The translations under genes were made by a program, and so were the position numbers. The notes beneath the pieces were generated by a model, which saw only the letters and a program-made list of their open reading frames with translations, was not told the DNA's origin and did not search any database. From Spirochaetota bacterium (GTDB lineage Bacteria > Spirochaetota > Spirochaetia > Treponematales > UBA12059): a stretch of DNA of 64,000 bases. Shown here piece after piece: positions 9,158-17,259 of the stretch; within the stretch, counting starts at the first letter, position 1; every line of letters begins with the position of its first letter. The stretch spans positions 330,314-394,313 of the forward strand of contig JADFDI010000002.1 in NCBI GenBank assembly GCA_018262985.1, given 5' to 3'.

Positions 9158-9799
9158 TCAGGCCTTCGGCTCGGCGGCCTTGTCGGCCGCCGGAGCGGCT
9201 TCGGCGGCGGGAGCCGCCTCGACGGGAGCCTCGACGACGGCTTCGGCCTTGAGGTACTTGACTACCGCGACGACCTGGTCGGGCGAGGACAGGAATTTGA
9301 CGCCCGGGTACTTGGCGCCGAGATCCCTGACGTGGACGGAGTGGTTGGCCTCGAGACCGGAGACGTCGATCTCGATGCGGGCCGGTAGATCCTTCGGGAG
9401 GCACTCGACCTCGAGCTCGTGGACCGGATTTTCGAGGATGCCGCCCTGGCGGACGCCGATGGGGGTTCCATCGAGGTGGATGGAGACGTGGGCCTTCATG
9501 GCCGTGCCCTTCTGCACCTCGAAGAAGTCGATGTGCACGATGGAGCTGGTCCGCCAGTCGAGCTGGCGGTCCTTGATGAAGGCCTCGACGGTCTTGCCCT
9601 CGATCTGGAGCTTGACGAGGGTGGACTCGGTCGCTCCGGCGATCTGCTGCAGGTATTCCTTGGCGTCGAGGGAGAGCGGGCGGGACTCGCCCTTGTGGTT
9701 GTAGACCACCGCGGGAATCTTGCCCGCGGCGCGGAGGCGCTTGGCGTCTCCCTTGCTGCCCGCGGACCTGACCGCGGCGTTGAGGACTGGCTGGCTCAT
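9158..9799 (-). CDS. rplY: 50S ribosomal protein L25, long CTC/TL5 form
   Basis: 213 residues. The N-terminal L25 domain (GDAKRLRAAGKIPAVVYN) binds 5S rRNA, and a CTC-type C-terminal domain ends in an Ala/Glu-rich tail. This long form is the general-stress-protein type rather than the 94-residue E. coli form. AAGGAGT lies just before the ATG. The gene follows tRNA-Gln by 46 bases and probably shares its transcript. Confidence 0.95.
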   Translation of the reverse strand: MSQPVLNAAVRSAGSKGDAKRLRAAGKIPAVVYNHKGESRPLSLDAKEYLQQIAGATESTLVKLQIEGKTVEAFIKDRQLDWRTSSIVHIDFFEVQKGTAMKAHVSIHLDGTPIGVRQGGILENPVHELEVECLPKDLPARIEIDVSGLEANHSVHVRDLGAKYPGVKFLSSPDQVVAVVKYLKAEAVVEAPVEAAPAAEAAPAADKAAEPKA

Positions 9800-9845
9800 C
9801 GATGGACTCCTTCTTCTTCTTCCGGCGGAAATATGTCGTATGAAA

Positions 9846-9917
9846 TTGGGACGGCAGGAGTCGAACCTGCGAATGGCGGAACCAAAAACCGCTGACTTGC
9901 CGCTTGTCTACGTCCCA
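9846..9917 (-). tRNA. trnQ: tRNA-Gln (anticodon TTG)
   Basis: A 72-nt cloverleaf. The acceptor stem TGGGACG/CGTCCCA pairs perfectly. The T arm is GCAGG-TTCGACT-CCTGC and the anticodon loop is TTTTGGT, which gives anticodon TTG. The anticodon stem has a T-T mismatch at its loop end. The discriminator is A; CCA is not encoded. It lies between spoVG and rplY on the same strand. Confidence 0.95.
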
Positions 9918-9957
9918 ATGCGTACTGTTGATGGACGGGACCCGCGGGGAACCGTCC

Positions 9958-10257
9958 CTATGCCTCAACCTCTCCCGGATCCTCTTCCCCGGCGTCCGCG
10001 TGCTCGTCCGCGTTGGCGAAGGCCTCGAGAATGCGGTCCTGGAGCCGGCTCCGGAAATCCGGACAGATGGGATGCGCGATATCCTTGTACTCCCCGGTGC
10101 GCGTGCGCCGGCTCGGCATCGCGATGAAGACCCCGGTCTTGCCCTCGATGATCTTCACGTTGTGCACCACGAAGCACTCGTCGAAGGTCACCGTGACGTA
10201 CGCCTTGAGCTTGCCCTCGGCGGTGACCTTCCGGATGCGGATGTCGGTAATCTCCAT
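9958..10257 (-). CDS. spoVG: SpoVG family RNA/DNA-binding regulator
   Basis: 99 residues, starting [11 protein letters not shown], with the family core [15 protein letters not shown] and the basic strand [18 protein letters not shown]. SpoVG proteins bind nucleic acid and act as global regulators; in Borrelia the homologue binds DNA and RNA. A strong AAGGAG sits seven bases before the ATG. It directly follows ispE, an arrangement also seen in Firmicutes. The acidic C-terminal tail ([12 protein letters not shown]) is a common variable feature. Confidence 0.95.
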   Translation of the reverse strand: MEITDIRIRKVTAEGKLKAYVTVTFDECFVVHNVKIIEGKTGVFIAMPSRRTRTGEYKDIAHPICPDFRSRLQDRILEAFANADEHADAGEEDPGEVEA

Positions 10258-10267
10258 GTTGTTCTCC

Positions 10268-11173
10268 TTAGCCGACGGCGGAATCCAAGGCCGAATTGTA
10301 GCCCGGCTCCGGAAGGCGCGCAAGCGCGGCGCAGGAAAACGCGGAAAGGCCTTCGCCCGACAGGGCCGTCGCGGTCCGCCCGGCCTCGGCCCGATCCTCG
10401 TAGAGGGCGAAGCAGGCGCTGCCGGAGCCCGAAAGCCCGGCCAGGACCGCGCCCCTCGAGCGCAGGCGCCCGATGACGGCCTCGAGCCCGGGATGGACGG
10501 GCGAGAGGACCTCGAGGAAGTCGTTCCTGAAAGGCCAGTCGCGCGGGGAGAGCCGGAGCGCTTCCTTGACGAGCGCCACCGGAGGATCGATCGGGATGGC
10601 GGCTTCGGGATCGGAGCGCGAGGCGTCGAGGACCCGATAGGCCTCGGGCGTCCGGATCGGAAAGCCGGGATCCACGATGACGGCGTACAAGGACCGGCCG
10701 GGTTCGAGCGGCTCGAGGATTTCGCCCCGTCCCGTCACGAGGGCCCTGGCCGCGCCGAGGAAGAACGGCACGTCGGATCCGATTCCGCGCGCGATCTCCG
10801 AGAGCGCGGCATCCCCCAGGCCGAGGCCGAAGAGGGTTTCAAGTCCCTTGAGGGCGGCCGCGGCGTCGCTGGAGCCGCCTCCGAGGCCGGCGCCGGCGGG
10901 CACGCGCTTTTCGACCCGTATCTCCACGCCCGCGTCGATCCGCGCGGCTTCGAGCCAGGCTTCGGCGGCCCGCACGATGGTATTGGCATGGGGCGGACAG
11001 TCGAAGCTTCCATGAAGCTCGACGCCGCGGGTTGCTTTCAAAGAACGGAGCTCGAGGCGGTCCGCGAGGGATACGGCCTGGAAAACGCTGACGATGCCGT
11101 GGAAGCCGTCCGGTCTTTTCTCGAGCACCTGGAGGTGAAGATTGAGCTTCGCCGGAGCGTGGACGGCAACCAT
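10268..11173 (-). CDS. ispE: 4-diphosphocytidyl-2-C-methyl-D-erythritol kinase
   Basis: 301 residues of the GHMP kinase fold. The N-terminal [10 protein letters not shown] carries the conserved Lys, and the phosphate loop [16 protein letters not shown] spans about 92-107. A C-terminal Gly-rich motif (LSGSGSACF) matches GHMP motif III. It phosphorylates CDP-methylerythritol in the MEP isoprenoid pathway; ispG at 45.6 kb is a later step of the same route. The start has no Shine-Dalgarno sequence and the -10 box ends only 11 bases upstream, so the mRNA is probably almost leaderless. Confidence 0.96.
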   Translation of the reverse strand: MVAVHAPAKLNLHLQVLEKRPDGFHGIVSVFQAVSLADRLELRSLKATRGVELHGSFDCPPHANTIVRAAEAWLEAARIDAGVEIRVEKRVPAGAGLGGGSSDAAAALKGLETLFGLGLGDAALSEIARGIGSDVPFFLGAARALVTGRGEILEPLEPGRSLYAVIVDPGFPIRTPEAYRVLDASRSDPEAAIPIDPPVALVKEALRLSPRDWPFRNDFLEVLSPVHPGLEAVIGRLRSRGAVLAGLSGSGSACFALYEDRAEAGRTATALSGEGLSAFSCAALARLPEPGYNSALDSAVG

Positions 11174-11184
11174 CGCGGCTGCAG

Positions 11185-11214
11185 AGAGTACCCTTTACCG
11201 CCCTACCTTGTCAA
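11185..11214 (-). promoter_or_regulatory. Promoter of ispE, giving a ~5-nt leader
   Basis: TTGACA, an 18-base spacer and TACTCT on the minus strand. The -10 ends 11 bases before the ispE ATG, so the predicted leader is about 5 nt. Confidence 0.65.
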
Positions 11215-11294
11215 ACCGGGCGCGCCGTACAGCCGCGGCCCTCCCTCGCGCCCCGGGGCCGCTCGGAATTACCGAGAAACGTCGAATTCCGTAG

Positions 11295-11323
11295 TTGACA
11301 TACCAGTGTCCGCTCTTTAGATT
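11295..11323 (+). promoter_or_regulatory. Promoter of the acidic-tail gene
   Basis: TTGACA, a 17-base spacer and TAGATT. It points toward the gene at 11416 with a leader of roughly 86 nt. It is divergent from the ispE promoter. Confidence 0.65.
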
Positions 11324-11415
11324 TTCGGTTGTATCGACCCCGCCAGGGGGCGATACGAGGCATGGCACCTACAAATGCTTGAACTACAAAGAATTGGCCG
11401 AGGGAGGAGTTGGAT

Positions 11416-11730
11416 ATGATCCCGTTCACCGCCGCTGGCGAGCAGACAGGGGCCCCTGGCCTCGCGCTACAGGTCATGGGGATGGCCGGCGTGGATCCCC
11501 TTCTCCCCGTCGTCTTCGGTTCGTATGACGAGGACGAGGACGATTTCGAGGAAGAGGACGATTTCGAGGACCTCGGCGATGACGACGTCGACGAGGACGA
11601 GGACTTCGACGACGAGGACGACGACTTCGACGACGACCTCGACGACGAGGACGACGACTTCGACGACGACGAGGAAGAAGAGGACTACGACTACGAGGAC
11701 GACCTCGACTACGACGACTTCGACGAGTGA
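11416..11730 (+). CDS. Small protein with a poly-Asp/Glu tail
   Basis: 104 residues. The first ~35 (MIPFTAAGEQTGAPG...) are neutral and hydrophobic; the remaining ~68 are almost only Asp, Glu, Phe, Tyr and Leu, arranged as short acidic runs broken by DF, DL or DY. The start at 11416 is supported by AGGGAGGAG six bases upstream, a consensus promoter and a terminator just downstream, so this is a real monocistronic gene despite its repetitive composition. No family is recognised. Such acidic tails occur in nucleic-acid mimics, histone or ribosome chaperones, and calcium buffers; nothing here separates these options. The acidic aromatic repeats are encoded by a GAC/GAG/TTC-rich tract (11530-11727). 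Confidence 0.7.
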   Translation: MIPFTAAGEQTGAPGLALQVMGMAGVDPLLPVVFGSYDEDEDDFEEEDDFEDLGDDDVDEDEDFDDEDDDFDDDLDDEDDDFDDDEEEEDYDYEDDLDYDDFDE

Positions 11731-11763
11731 GTCCCCGTCGGCGGTAAAACTCCCCCGACGATG

Positions 11764-11809
11764 AAAAGCCGCCGCCCGGTTCCTTCCAGGATCCGGGCGG
11801 CGGCTTTAT
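11764..11809. terminator. Bidirectional intrinsic terminator
   Basis: A perfect 12-bp GC-rich stem (11768-11779 with 11793-11804) has AAAA on its left and TTTATT on its right. It can end the acidic-tail gene on the plus strand and the rplU-to-rsfS operon on the minus strand. Confidence 0.85.
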
Positions 11810-11867
11810 TGGGTTCGAGCCCCGGTCCTTCCCTTCCGGTTCGGCTTCCGCCCGCCGAGGCGCGTTC

Positions 11868-12236
11868 TCAGGCGCCGGCTGGCCGCGGCGCGGGCACCGG
11901 GAGCTTCTCAGCCTGGAACCAGAGCTTCTCGAGCTCGTAGAACTCTCTCGCGCGCGCGCTCATCAGATGCACCACGAGCCAGCCGCAATCGACGAGTACC
12001 CACTCCTCGTCCTCGCCTATGCGCGGCTGCCGCAGGACCTCGATGCCGCGGGCGGCGCAGAAGTCGAGCAGGTGCCGCGCCATGCCGCGCAGGTGGGTGG
12101 AACTGGTCGCGGAGGCGATGACGAAATAATCGGTCCAGCCGTGCAGCCCCGAAAGGTCGAGGGCGACGGGATCCTGCCCGTTGTGGAGAGCCAGTTCCGC
12201 CGCGCACGCGACGGCCTGGGCGCCAGGTTCAGTCAA
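11868..12236 (-). CDS. rsfS: Ribosomal silencing factor RsfS
   Basis: 122 residues with the family signature DLSGLHGWTDYFVIASATSS and the region WVLVDCGWLVVHLM. RsfS binds L14 on the large subunit and blocks subunit joining during starvation. It overlaps the LCP gene by eight bases and is the last gene of the rplU block. A Pro/Ala-rich tail ends the protein. Confidence 0.95.
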   Translation of the reverse strand: MTEPGAQAVACAAELALHNGQDPVALDLSGLHGWTDYFVIASATSSTHLRGMARHLLDFCAARGIEVLRQPRIGEDEEWVLVDCGWLVVHLMSARAREFYELEKLWFQAEKLPVPAPRPAGA

Positions 12237-13413
12237 CGACGTACCTCCCGTTGAAATCCTTGCCGAGTACGATGGTGAAGTCCGCGAGGGAGTCGGTCAG
12301 GAGCTCCCCCCCGGCGATGGTCTCGATGTTGTCGCAGCGTATGACGTCGCCTATGGATACCGCGCCGTCCGGATTGCCGAAGTGATCCTGGATGACCGTC
12401 CGCTCCAGCGCGTCGGTTTCGGCGTTGGCCACGTTCCGGACCTCGTAGCCGAAACTCTGGAACATCTCGGCGGTCTTCGAGGCGAGGCCCCTGACGTTGG
12501 TCCCGTTCAGGATGTCGATCACGTAGATCTTGTCCTCGACGGAGAACGAGCCGGCCCGCGCGAGGGCGTTCAGGGTCTGGCGCACTATGTCGACGACGAT
12601 GCGGCCGTCGTAATGCGGGAACAGCATGCGCGAACCTTCGATCTCCTTCCAGACGCCGGGGATGCGCTGGGTCACGAGCAGGTTGGCGTCGAAGCCGCCC
12701 ATCAGCGTCAGCAGCCGCCGCAGGGCCGTCTCGTCGATGTTGGATCGCAGCCGGGAGCGGATCGCGTCGAACAGGGGATCCGCCGAGATGCGGGCGGAAC
12801 GCTCGCCGAGCCTGCGGATCAGGGCCTGGAAAGCCTTCTGCCGGCGGTCGACCAGGTCCGAGTCGGACTCCTCGGGGTCGACGTAGGTCGCGTAGTCCCA
12901 GGCTTTCGCTCCGTCCAGCCGCTGGGTTCCGGCGGGCAGGGCGACGCGGCGGCCTCCCGACTCGAGATCCACGGCGTTAGGCATGAAAACCTCGATCCCG
13001 TCGAGCAGGTCCACGAGCTCGGTGAAGCGGCGCTCGTCCAAGGCGATCCAATACGGAACGTCGGCGCCGGCGAGCTTGGCGATCTCTTCGACGAAAGCCC
13101 CGGGAGAGCCGCTCTCGTAGATCTCGTCGAGCCTGGCGAGCTTCTCGATGCGGCTGATGATCAGGCCGGTCTCGGAGGGCACGTAGAGCACGGCGCCCCG
13201 CTGATTCGCCGGATAGTAGAAGAATACGTTCGTGGAAATCGGTTTCCCGAGCTCCTCGAGCACGAAGGCGACGTTCACCACCCGGTCGTTCTCGAGGGCT
13301 TCCCGGACCGCGTCCCGGCGCATGCCGATGCTGAAGGCGAGCGTCACGCCGACCACCAGGGCGAGGATGGCGACGAGGAAGAGGACGCTCGGGTCGAAGG
13401 ACTTACGGGTCAT
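12229..13413 (-). CDS. LytR-CpsA-Psr family protein with LytR_C domain
   Basis: 394 residues. One N-terminal membrane helix (about 10-28, VLFLVAILALVVGVTLAF) anchors an extracytoplasmic region. The central part resembles an LCP domain (YVPSETGLIIS, ADVPYWIALDERRFTELVDLLDGI). The C-terminal ~95 residues match the LytR_C domain (IDILNGTNVRGLASKTAEMF). LCP enzymes usually attach glycopolymers to peptidoglycan; spirochaetes lack teichoic acid, so the acceptor here is unknown. It overlaps yqeK and rsfS, which makes it part of one operon. Confidence 0.85.
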   Translation of the reverse strand: MTRKSFDPSVLFLVAILALVVGVTLAFSIGMRRDAVREALENDRVVNVAFVLEELGKPISTNVFFYYPANQRGAVLYVPSETGLIISRIEKLARLDEIYESGSPGAFVEEIAKLAGADVPYWIALDERRFTELVDLLDGIEVFMPNAVDLESGGRRVALPAGTQRLDGAKAWDYATYVDPEESDSDLVDRRQKAFQALIRRLGERSARISADPLFDAIRSRLRSNIDETALRRLLTLMGGFDANLLVTQRIPGVWKEIEGSRMLFPHYDGRIVVDIVRQTLNALARAGSFSVEDKIYVIDILNGTNVRGLASKTAEMFQSFGYEVRNVANAETDALERTVIQDHFGNPDGAVSIGDVIRCDNIETIAGGELLTDSLADFTIVLGKDFNGRYVVD

Positions 13414-13988
13414 GGCACGCTCACCCGGACGGAATCATACAGGTCGGCGGTCTCCGGGGCAAGCGGAAGCCCTTCTGACCGGATCCAGTCGACGACGGCC
13501 TCGACTGAAAGCCTGAAGGCCTCGGCTAGCGGCAGGGCCACGATGCGTTCGCGCTCCGCCGGATCGAGGAACTCGCGGCCCGGTTCGTTTTTGTCCGCCA
13601 GGTACAGGATCCTCGTGAGGACGCCCGAGTCCGGCCGCGGCAACGTATGGAAGGCCACCGCCTCGAGGATATCCGGATCGGAACAGCCGTACTCGGAGGC
13701 CAGGACCGTCGCGGCGGCGGGTCCGTGCGCGAAGCGGGCGTTCGCCGCGAGCTCGGCCGCGCGCGGGACGGGGCAGGCCGCCGCGAGTTCGGCCTGGATC
13801 GCCGCGGGCAAGGCGCGGCAGAGGTCGTGGGCGAGCCCGGCGACCCTGCCCCGCTCCGGGTCGAGGCCTTCCCGCTCGCAGAGCTCGGCGGCGAGCGCGG
13901 CGACCGCGCGGCTGTGCCGCGCCCGCTTCGCGCCGAGGGCCCCGTCGAGCGCGGCTTCGAGCCGGGCCGCCAGGTCGCTTTCAGGCAC
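13410..13988 (-). CDS. yqeK: HD-domain hydrolase of the YqeK type
   Basis: 192 residues. The HD metal site is complete: HSRAVAALAAEL, LAHDLCRAL, HGPAAATVL, and HTLPR followed by YLADKNEPGREF. YqeK proteins are symmetrical Ap4A hydrolases. Its place between nadD and the LCP gene is the standard context for the family. It overlaps nadD by eight bases. Confidence 0.93.
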   Translation of the reverse strand: MPESDLAARLEAALDGALGAKRARHSRAVAALAAELCEREGLDPERGRVAGLAHDLCRALPAAIQAELAAACPVPRAAELAANARFAHGPAAATVLASEYGCSDPDILEAVAFHTLPRPDSGVLTRILYLADKNEPGREFLDPAERERIVALPLAEAFRLSVEAVVDWIRSEGLPLAPETADLYDSVRVSVP

Positions 13989-14553
13989 GGTACCACCCCC
14001 GCTCTTCGATGAGGGAGCGGACCGCGTCGGGTACGAGCCGGCGCCAGGCGCCTCCCGAGGCGATCCGATCGCGCACCAGGCTCGAGGACACCGGGAACAG
14101 CGCGTTTCCGAGGCGGCGGTGCGGCCAGGGAAAGCGAGGCGGCGCGTCCTCGTCCCGTCCCGCGATGACGAGGTCGGCCAGGTTCGCGATGGCGTCGGGC
14201 TCGCGCCAGCGCCCGAAGGCCGCGGCCTGGTCGTCGCCGATGAGGAGGCCGGGCTTGCCCTCGCAATCCGGCCTCGCGGCGATGACGCGGAGCGTGTCGA
14301 CCGTGTACGACACGCCCTCGCGACGCAGTTCGAGGTCGTCCACGAGCAAGGTCGGATCGCCCGAGGCGACGGCCGCGAGCATCTCGAGGCGGGCGGCCGG
14401 ACCGGGATCTCGGTCGAGCGCCTTGTTGGGCGGACGGAAGGCCGGCACCAGAACGACCGCGTCGTAGCCGAACGCGACGCGGGCCTCCTCGGCCATGGCC
14501 AGGTGCCCGAGGTGGAGCGGGTTGAAGGACCCGCCGAAGACGAGCAACCTCAC
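13981..14553 (-). CDS. nadD: Nicotinate-nucleotide adenylyltransferase
   Basis: 190 residues from a GTG overlapping the obg stop (GTGA). The nucleotidyltransferase motif GGSFNPLHLGHL and the C-terminal SSSLVRDRI (the SSTxIR position) are present, with PPNKALDRDP between them. It makes nicotinate adenine dinucleotide in NAD synthesis. It is translationally coupled to both obg and yqeK. Confidence 0.96.
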   Translation of the reverse strand: MRLLVFGGSFNPLHLGHLAMAEEARVAFGYDAVVLVPAFRPPNKALDRDPGPAARLEMLAAVASGDPTLLVDDLELRREGVSYTVDTLRVIAARPDCEGKPGLLIGDDQAAAFGRWREPDAIANLADLVIAGRDEDAPPRFPWPHRRLGNALFPVSSSLVRDRIASGGAWRRLVPDAVRSLIEERGWYRA

Positions 14554-15692
14554 CGGCGTTCGCCTCCGCCCTTCCCGAAGTAGCCCTCGGCCTCGTCCTC
14601 GCGGGGATTCCCGTCTGCCGGGTCGACCGCGGGCGCGTCCGTGGGACCGCCTGCCCACCCGAGGCCGCGCGCGGACCAGTCGCCCGCGGGCTTCGCGGCG
14701 GCCGCCTCCGCGTCGAGCACGAAGGCCATGAAGGCGTCCCGGATGGCGTCGAGGCCCTCGCCGGAAAAGACCGAGAGCCCGAGGACGCGCTCGGAAGGCA
14801 ACGACTCTGCGAGCTCCGCGAGCCGCCCCTCCGTCTCCTCGAGGTCGAGCTTGGTGCCGATGACGAGGCGAGGCTTGGCCGCCAGGTCGGCCGAGAAGGC
14901 CTCGAGCTCCGCGAGCAGGGTCGGGAAGGCGCTGAGGTAGTTGTCGTCGGACAGGTCGATGAGGAAGGCCAGCGCGGCCGTCCTCGAAATGTGCTTGAGG
15001 AAGCGGATGCCGAGGCCCGCGCCTTCGCTCGCGCCCTCGATGATGCCGGGGATGTCCGCAAGGATCACGTCGCGCTCGCCCACGGTGAGGACGCCGAGGT
15101 TCGGGATCTTCGTGGTGAAGGGGTACGGCGCTATCTTCGGCCGCGCGTTGGTGAAGCGGTCGAGCAGGCTCGACTTGCCCGCGTTCGGGAAGCCGACGAA
15201 GCCGATGTCCGCCATCAGCTGGAGCTCGACGCGGAGGCGCCGCTCGGCGCCTTCCTTGCCCGGCAGCGCGATGCGCGGGGCCTGGTTGACGCTCGTGGCG
15301 AAATGCTGGTTTCCCCATCCGCCGTTCCCGCCGCGCAGGAAGACCCAGCGTTCGCCGTCCTCCATGAATTCGCGCAAGGTAGCGCCGGAGTCCGCGTCGA
15401 AGACGACGGTGCCCGGGGGAATCGGGATGACGACGTCGTCGCCGTCCGAACCGTGCATGTTGCGCGAGGTGCCGTCCTCGCCGACCTTGGCGCGGAACGC
15501 CTGGTTGAAGCGCAGGTGGGCCAGGGTGCGCAGGTTGCGGCGGACCTCGAACACGACGTCGCCGCCGCGCCCGCCGTCGCCGCCCGAGGGTCCCCCGCGC
15601 GGTACGTACTTCTCGCGGCGGAAGGCTATGCAGCCGTTGCCGCCCTTGCCGCTCGCCACCGTGATGAAGGCTTCGTCGGCGAATTTGTTCAC
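14550..15692 (-). CDS. obg: GTPase Obg/CgtA
   Basis: 380 residues. The glycine-rich Obg fold occupies about 1-158 (SGKGGNGCIAFRREKYVPRG). The G domain has G1 GFPNAGKSSLLD, G3 DIPG and G4 GTKLD. The C-terminal ~50 residues are Gly/Asp/Glu-rich with no recognisable OCT domain. Obg acts in 50S assembly and the stringent response. It follows rpmA, as in most bacteria. Confidence 0.97.
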   Translation of the reverse strand: MNKFADEAFITVASGKGGNGCIAFRREKYVPRGGPSGGDGGRGGDVVFEVRRNLRTLAHLRFNQAFRAKVGEDGTSRNMHGSDGDDVVIPIPPGTVVFDADSGATLREFMEDGERWVFLRGGNGGWGNQHFATSVNQAPRIALPGKEGAERRLRVELQLMADIGFVGFPNAGKSSLLDRFTNARPKIAPYPFTTKIPNLGVLTVGERDVILADIPGIIEGASEGAGLGIRFLKHISRTAALAFLIDLSDDNYLSAFPTLLAELEAFSADLAAKPRLVIGTKLDLEETEGRLAELAESLPSERVLGLSVFSGEGLDAIRDAFMAFVLDAEAAAAKPAGDWSARGLGWAGGPTDAPAVDPADGNPREDEAEGYFGKGGGERR

Positions 15693-15715
15693 GTGCTTTT
15701 CCTCGTAAAGACGGA

Positions 15716-15751
15716 AGAGCCGCCTCCGGCGCCATCGCCTGAAGCGGCTCT
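15716..15751 (-). other. Hairpin in the rpmA-obg gap
   Basis: An 8-bp stem (15716-15723 with 15744-15751) and a 20-base loop sit in the 144-base gap between rpmA and obg. It has no clean T tract, so it could be an mRNA processing or attenuation hairpin rather than a full terminator. Nothing else is seen in this gap. Confidence 0.3.
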
Positions 15752-15836
15752 CCTCGTTCGGGAGCTCGCGGTACCGATCGAGCCTTCCGGGCGCCCGCGG
15801 GCGTCAGGTCGGCGGCGCATCGCGTCCCGCGGCCCT

Positions 15837-16079
15837 TCAGGCCTGGACGGGCTCGACGCCGGCGAACTTGCGGCCGCGGTATTCCTTGAAGAAGACCGTG
15901 CCGTCGACCAGCGCGAACAGGGTGTCGTCCTTGCCGCGGCCGACGTTGAGGCCCGGATGGATCCGGGTGCCGCGCTGGCGGACGATGATGGAGCCGGCGG
16001 TGACCTGCTCGGAACCGTAGACCTTGACCCCGAGGTGCTGGGGGTTGGAATCGCGTCCGTTCACGCCTTTGTGAGCCAT
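15837..16079 (-). CDS. rpmA: 50S ribosomal protein L27
   Basis: 80 residues with the L27 body [28 protein letters not shown] and [12 protein letters not shown]. The N terminus begins [11 protein letters not shown]. It therefore lacks the extra leader that Prp cleaves in Firmicutes, even though a prp gene lies 13 bases upstream. Confidence 0.97.
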   Translation of the reverse strand: MAHKGVNGRDSNPQHLGVKVYGSEQVTAGSIIVRQRGTRIHPGLNVGRGKDDTLFALVDGTVFFKEYRGRKFAGVEPVQA

Positions 16080-16092
16080 ATCGATACCTCCG

Positions 16093-16422
16093 TTAACGTA
16101 CTATCTCGAGGAGGACGTCCGCCGGGCTCTCCCGCGCGAGCGCGGAAAGGCCGGTCAGCAGGAAGTCCCCCACCCCCCTCGCGAGGGGCATTTCCGCATC
16201 GCCGTACCTTCGCACGACGAAGCGCAAGGCGCCGCGTTCAGGGGCGCTTCCGTCGACCTCGACGCCCGGATAGGACGCCAGGGTCTCGTAAGCCGTCCTG
16301 AGCAGCACCGTCGCGGCGGCGCAAACCACGTTCGCGCCCCGCGGAGCCCCTCCGGCGTGTCCCTCGGCCTCGACCGCGACCACGACGCCCGAAGCGTCGA
16401 GCCGCGCCTTGACGGAGATCAC
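16093..16422 (-). CDS. prp: Ribosomal-processing cysteine protease Prp family
   Basis: 109 residues from a GTG 13 bases after the rplU stop. The two catalytic positions are visible: His in AEGHAGGA and Cys in [13 protein letters not shown]. Prp removes the N-terminal extension of L27 in Firmicutes. Here L27 appears to have no such extension, so the enzyme may keep another ribosomal role or process a very short leader. Position between rplU and rpmA is the canonical one. Confidence 0.9.
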   Translation of the reverse strand: MISVKARLDASGVVVAVEAEGHAGGAPRGANVVCAAATVLLRTAYETLASYPGVEVDGSAPERGALRFVVRRYGDAEMPLARGVGDFLLTGLSALARESPADVLLEIVR

Positions 16423-16435
16423 GCCGTCAGGCCCT

Positions 16436-16744
16436 TCAGCCGACGATGTCCTCGATCTTGAGGACGGTGTAGTCCTGCCGGTGACCCTGCTTGCGGCGGT
16501 AGTCCTTCTTCGGCTTGTACTTGAAGACGATGACCTTGTCGCCCTTCGTCTGCTCGGCGATGACGGCCTTGACCGACGCGCCCGTGACGTAGGGGGCCCC
16601 GACCTTGACGGCATCGCCGGAGACGAGGAGCACCTTGTCGAGCGTCAGGGCCGCGCCCTGCTCGCCCTCGATGCGGTCAACGCGAAGGGAGGCGCCCTTG
16701 TCGGCGCGATACTGCTTGCCCTGGACTTCCACGACTGCGTACAT
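16436..16744 (-). CDS. rplU: 50S ribosomal protein L21
   Basis: 102 residues, start MYAVVEVQGKQYRADKG, and the C-terminal YKPKKDYRRKQGHRQDY that contacts 23S rRNA. It is the first gene of the block that runs through rsfS. A GAGGTTA lies before the ATG. The 62 bases upstream are AT-rich and should contain the operon promoter, but I cannot pick a convincing -35/-10 pair. Confidence 0.97.
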   Translation of the reverse strand: MYAVVEVQGKQYRADKGASLRVDRIEGEQGAALTLDKVLLVSGDAVKVGAPYVTGASVKAVIAEQTKGDKVIVFKYKPKKDYRRKQGHRQDYTVLKIEDIVG

Positions 16745-16806
16745 CTCGATAACCTCGATGAATAACTAAAATGGCCAGTTTTTCTACTATGGAAGCGGCG
16801 ACGGTG

Positions 16807-17259
16807 TCAACCGGAGGCGCCCGCGCCGTCCGGGGAATCGGATAGCAAGGCCCGGAGCCGCTCCAGGGCGGCCTCGGGGATCGCGATGAGCTTGTGGCGG
16901 CTCGTCGCGCCGGTTTCCAGCGTCACCTGGTTCCGCGAGAGGCCCAGGGCGCCCGCGACGAAGCGCACCAGCTCCTCGTTGGCCTTGCCCTTGTCGGGGG
17001 CCGCGGCCACCCGTACGGCGAGCTCGCCGCCGCGGAGCCCCGCGAAGGCGGAGCGCGGCGCGTTCGGCAGGGCCTTGACCGCCACCCTGGCCAGGCCGCC
17101 GGCAACGCGGACCCGCAGCGGAGCCCCGCCGGCAGCGGCTCCAACCCCCGGCGACCCGTCGTCGGGTGGCTCCGGCGCGACAGGGGCCGCGCCGCGGGCG
17201 ACCGGACGCGCGGCGGCCGTCGACCTGGCCGCCCCGCCCTTCCCCTTTTTCGCGCCCAC
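16807..17259 (-). CDS. DUF167 (YggU-type) protein with an extended N terminus
   Basis: 150 residues from a GTG that directly follows the ligA stop. The C-terminal ~100 residues match DUF167 (KALPNAPRSAFAGLRGGEL, AAPDKGKANEELVRF, SGATSRHK-like ETGATSRHKLI). The first ~45 are Ala/Pro/Lys-rich low complexity and probably disordered. The family has a known fold but no agreed function. It is co-transcribed with ligA. Confidence 0.85.
   Translation of the reverse strand: MGAKKGKGGAARSTAAARPVARGAAPVAPEPPDDGSPGVGAAAGGAPLRVRVAGGLARVAVKALPNAPRSAFAGLRGGELAVRVAAAPDKGKANEELVRFVAGALGLSRNQVTLETGATSRHKLIAIPEAALERLRALLSDSPDGAGASG

Noticed and set aside
11525-11764. Thr/Arg-repeat frame over the acidic-tail gene
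   Set aside because: A second frame of the same GAC/GAG repeat; the acidic frame has the ribosome site and promoter.
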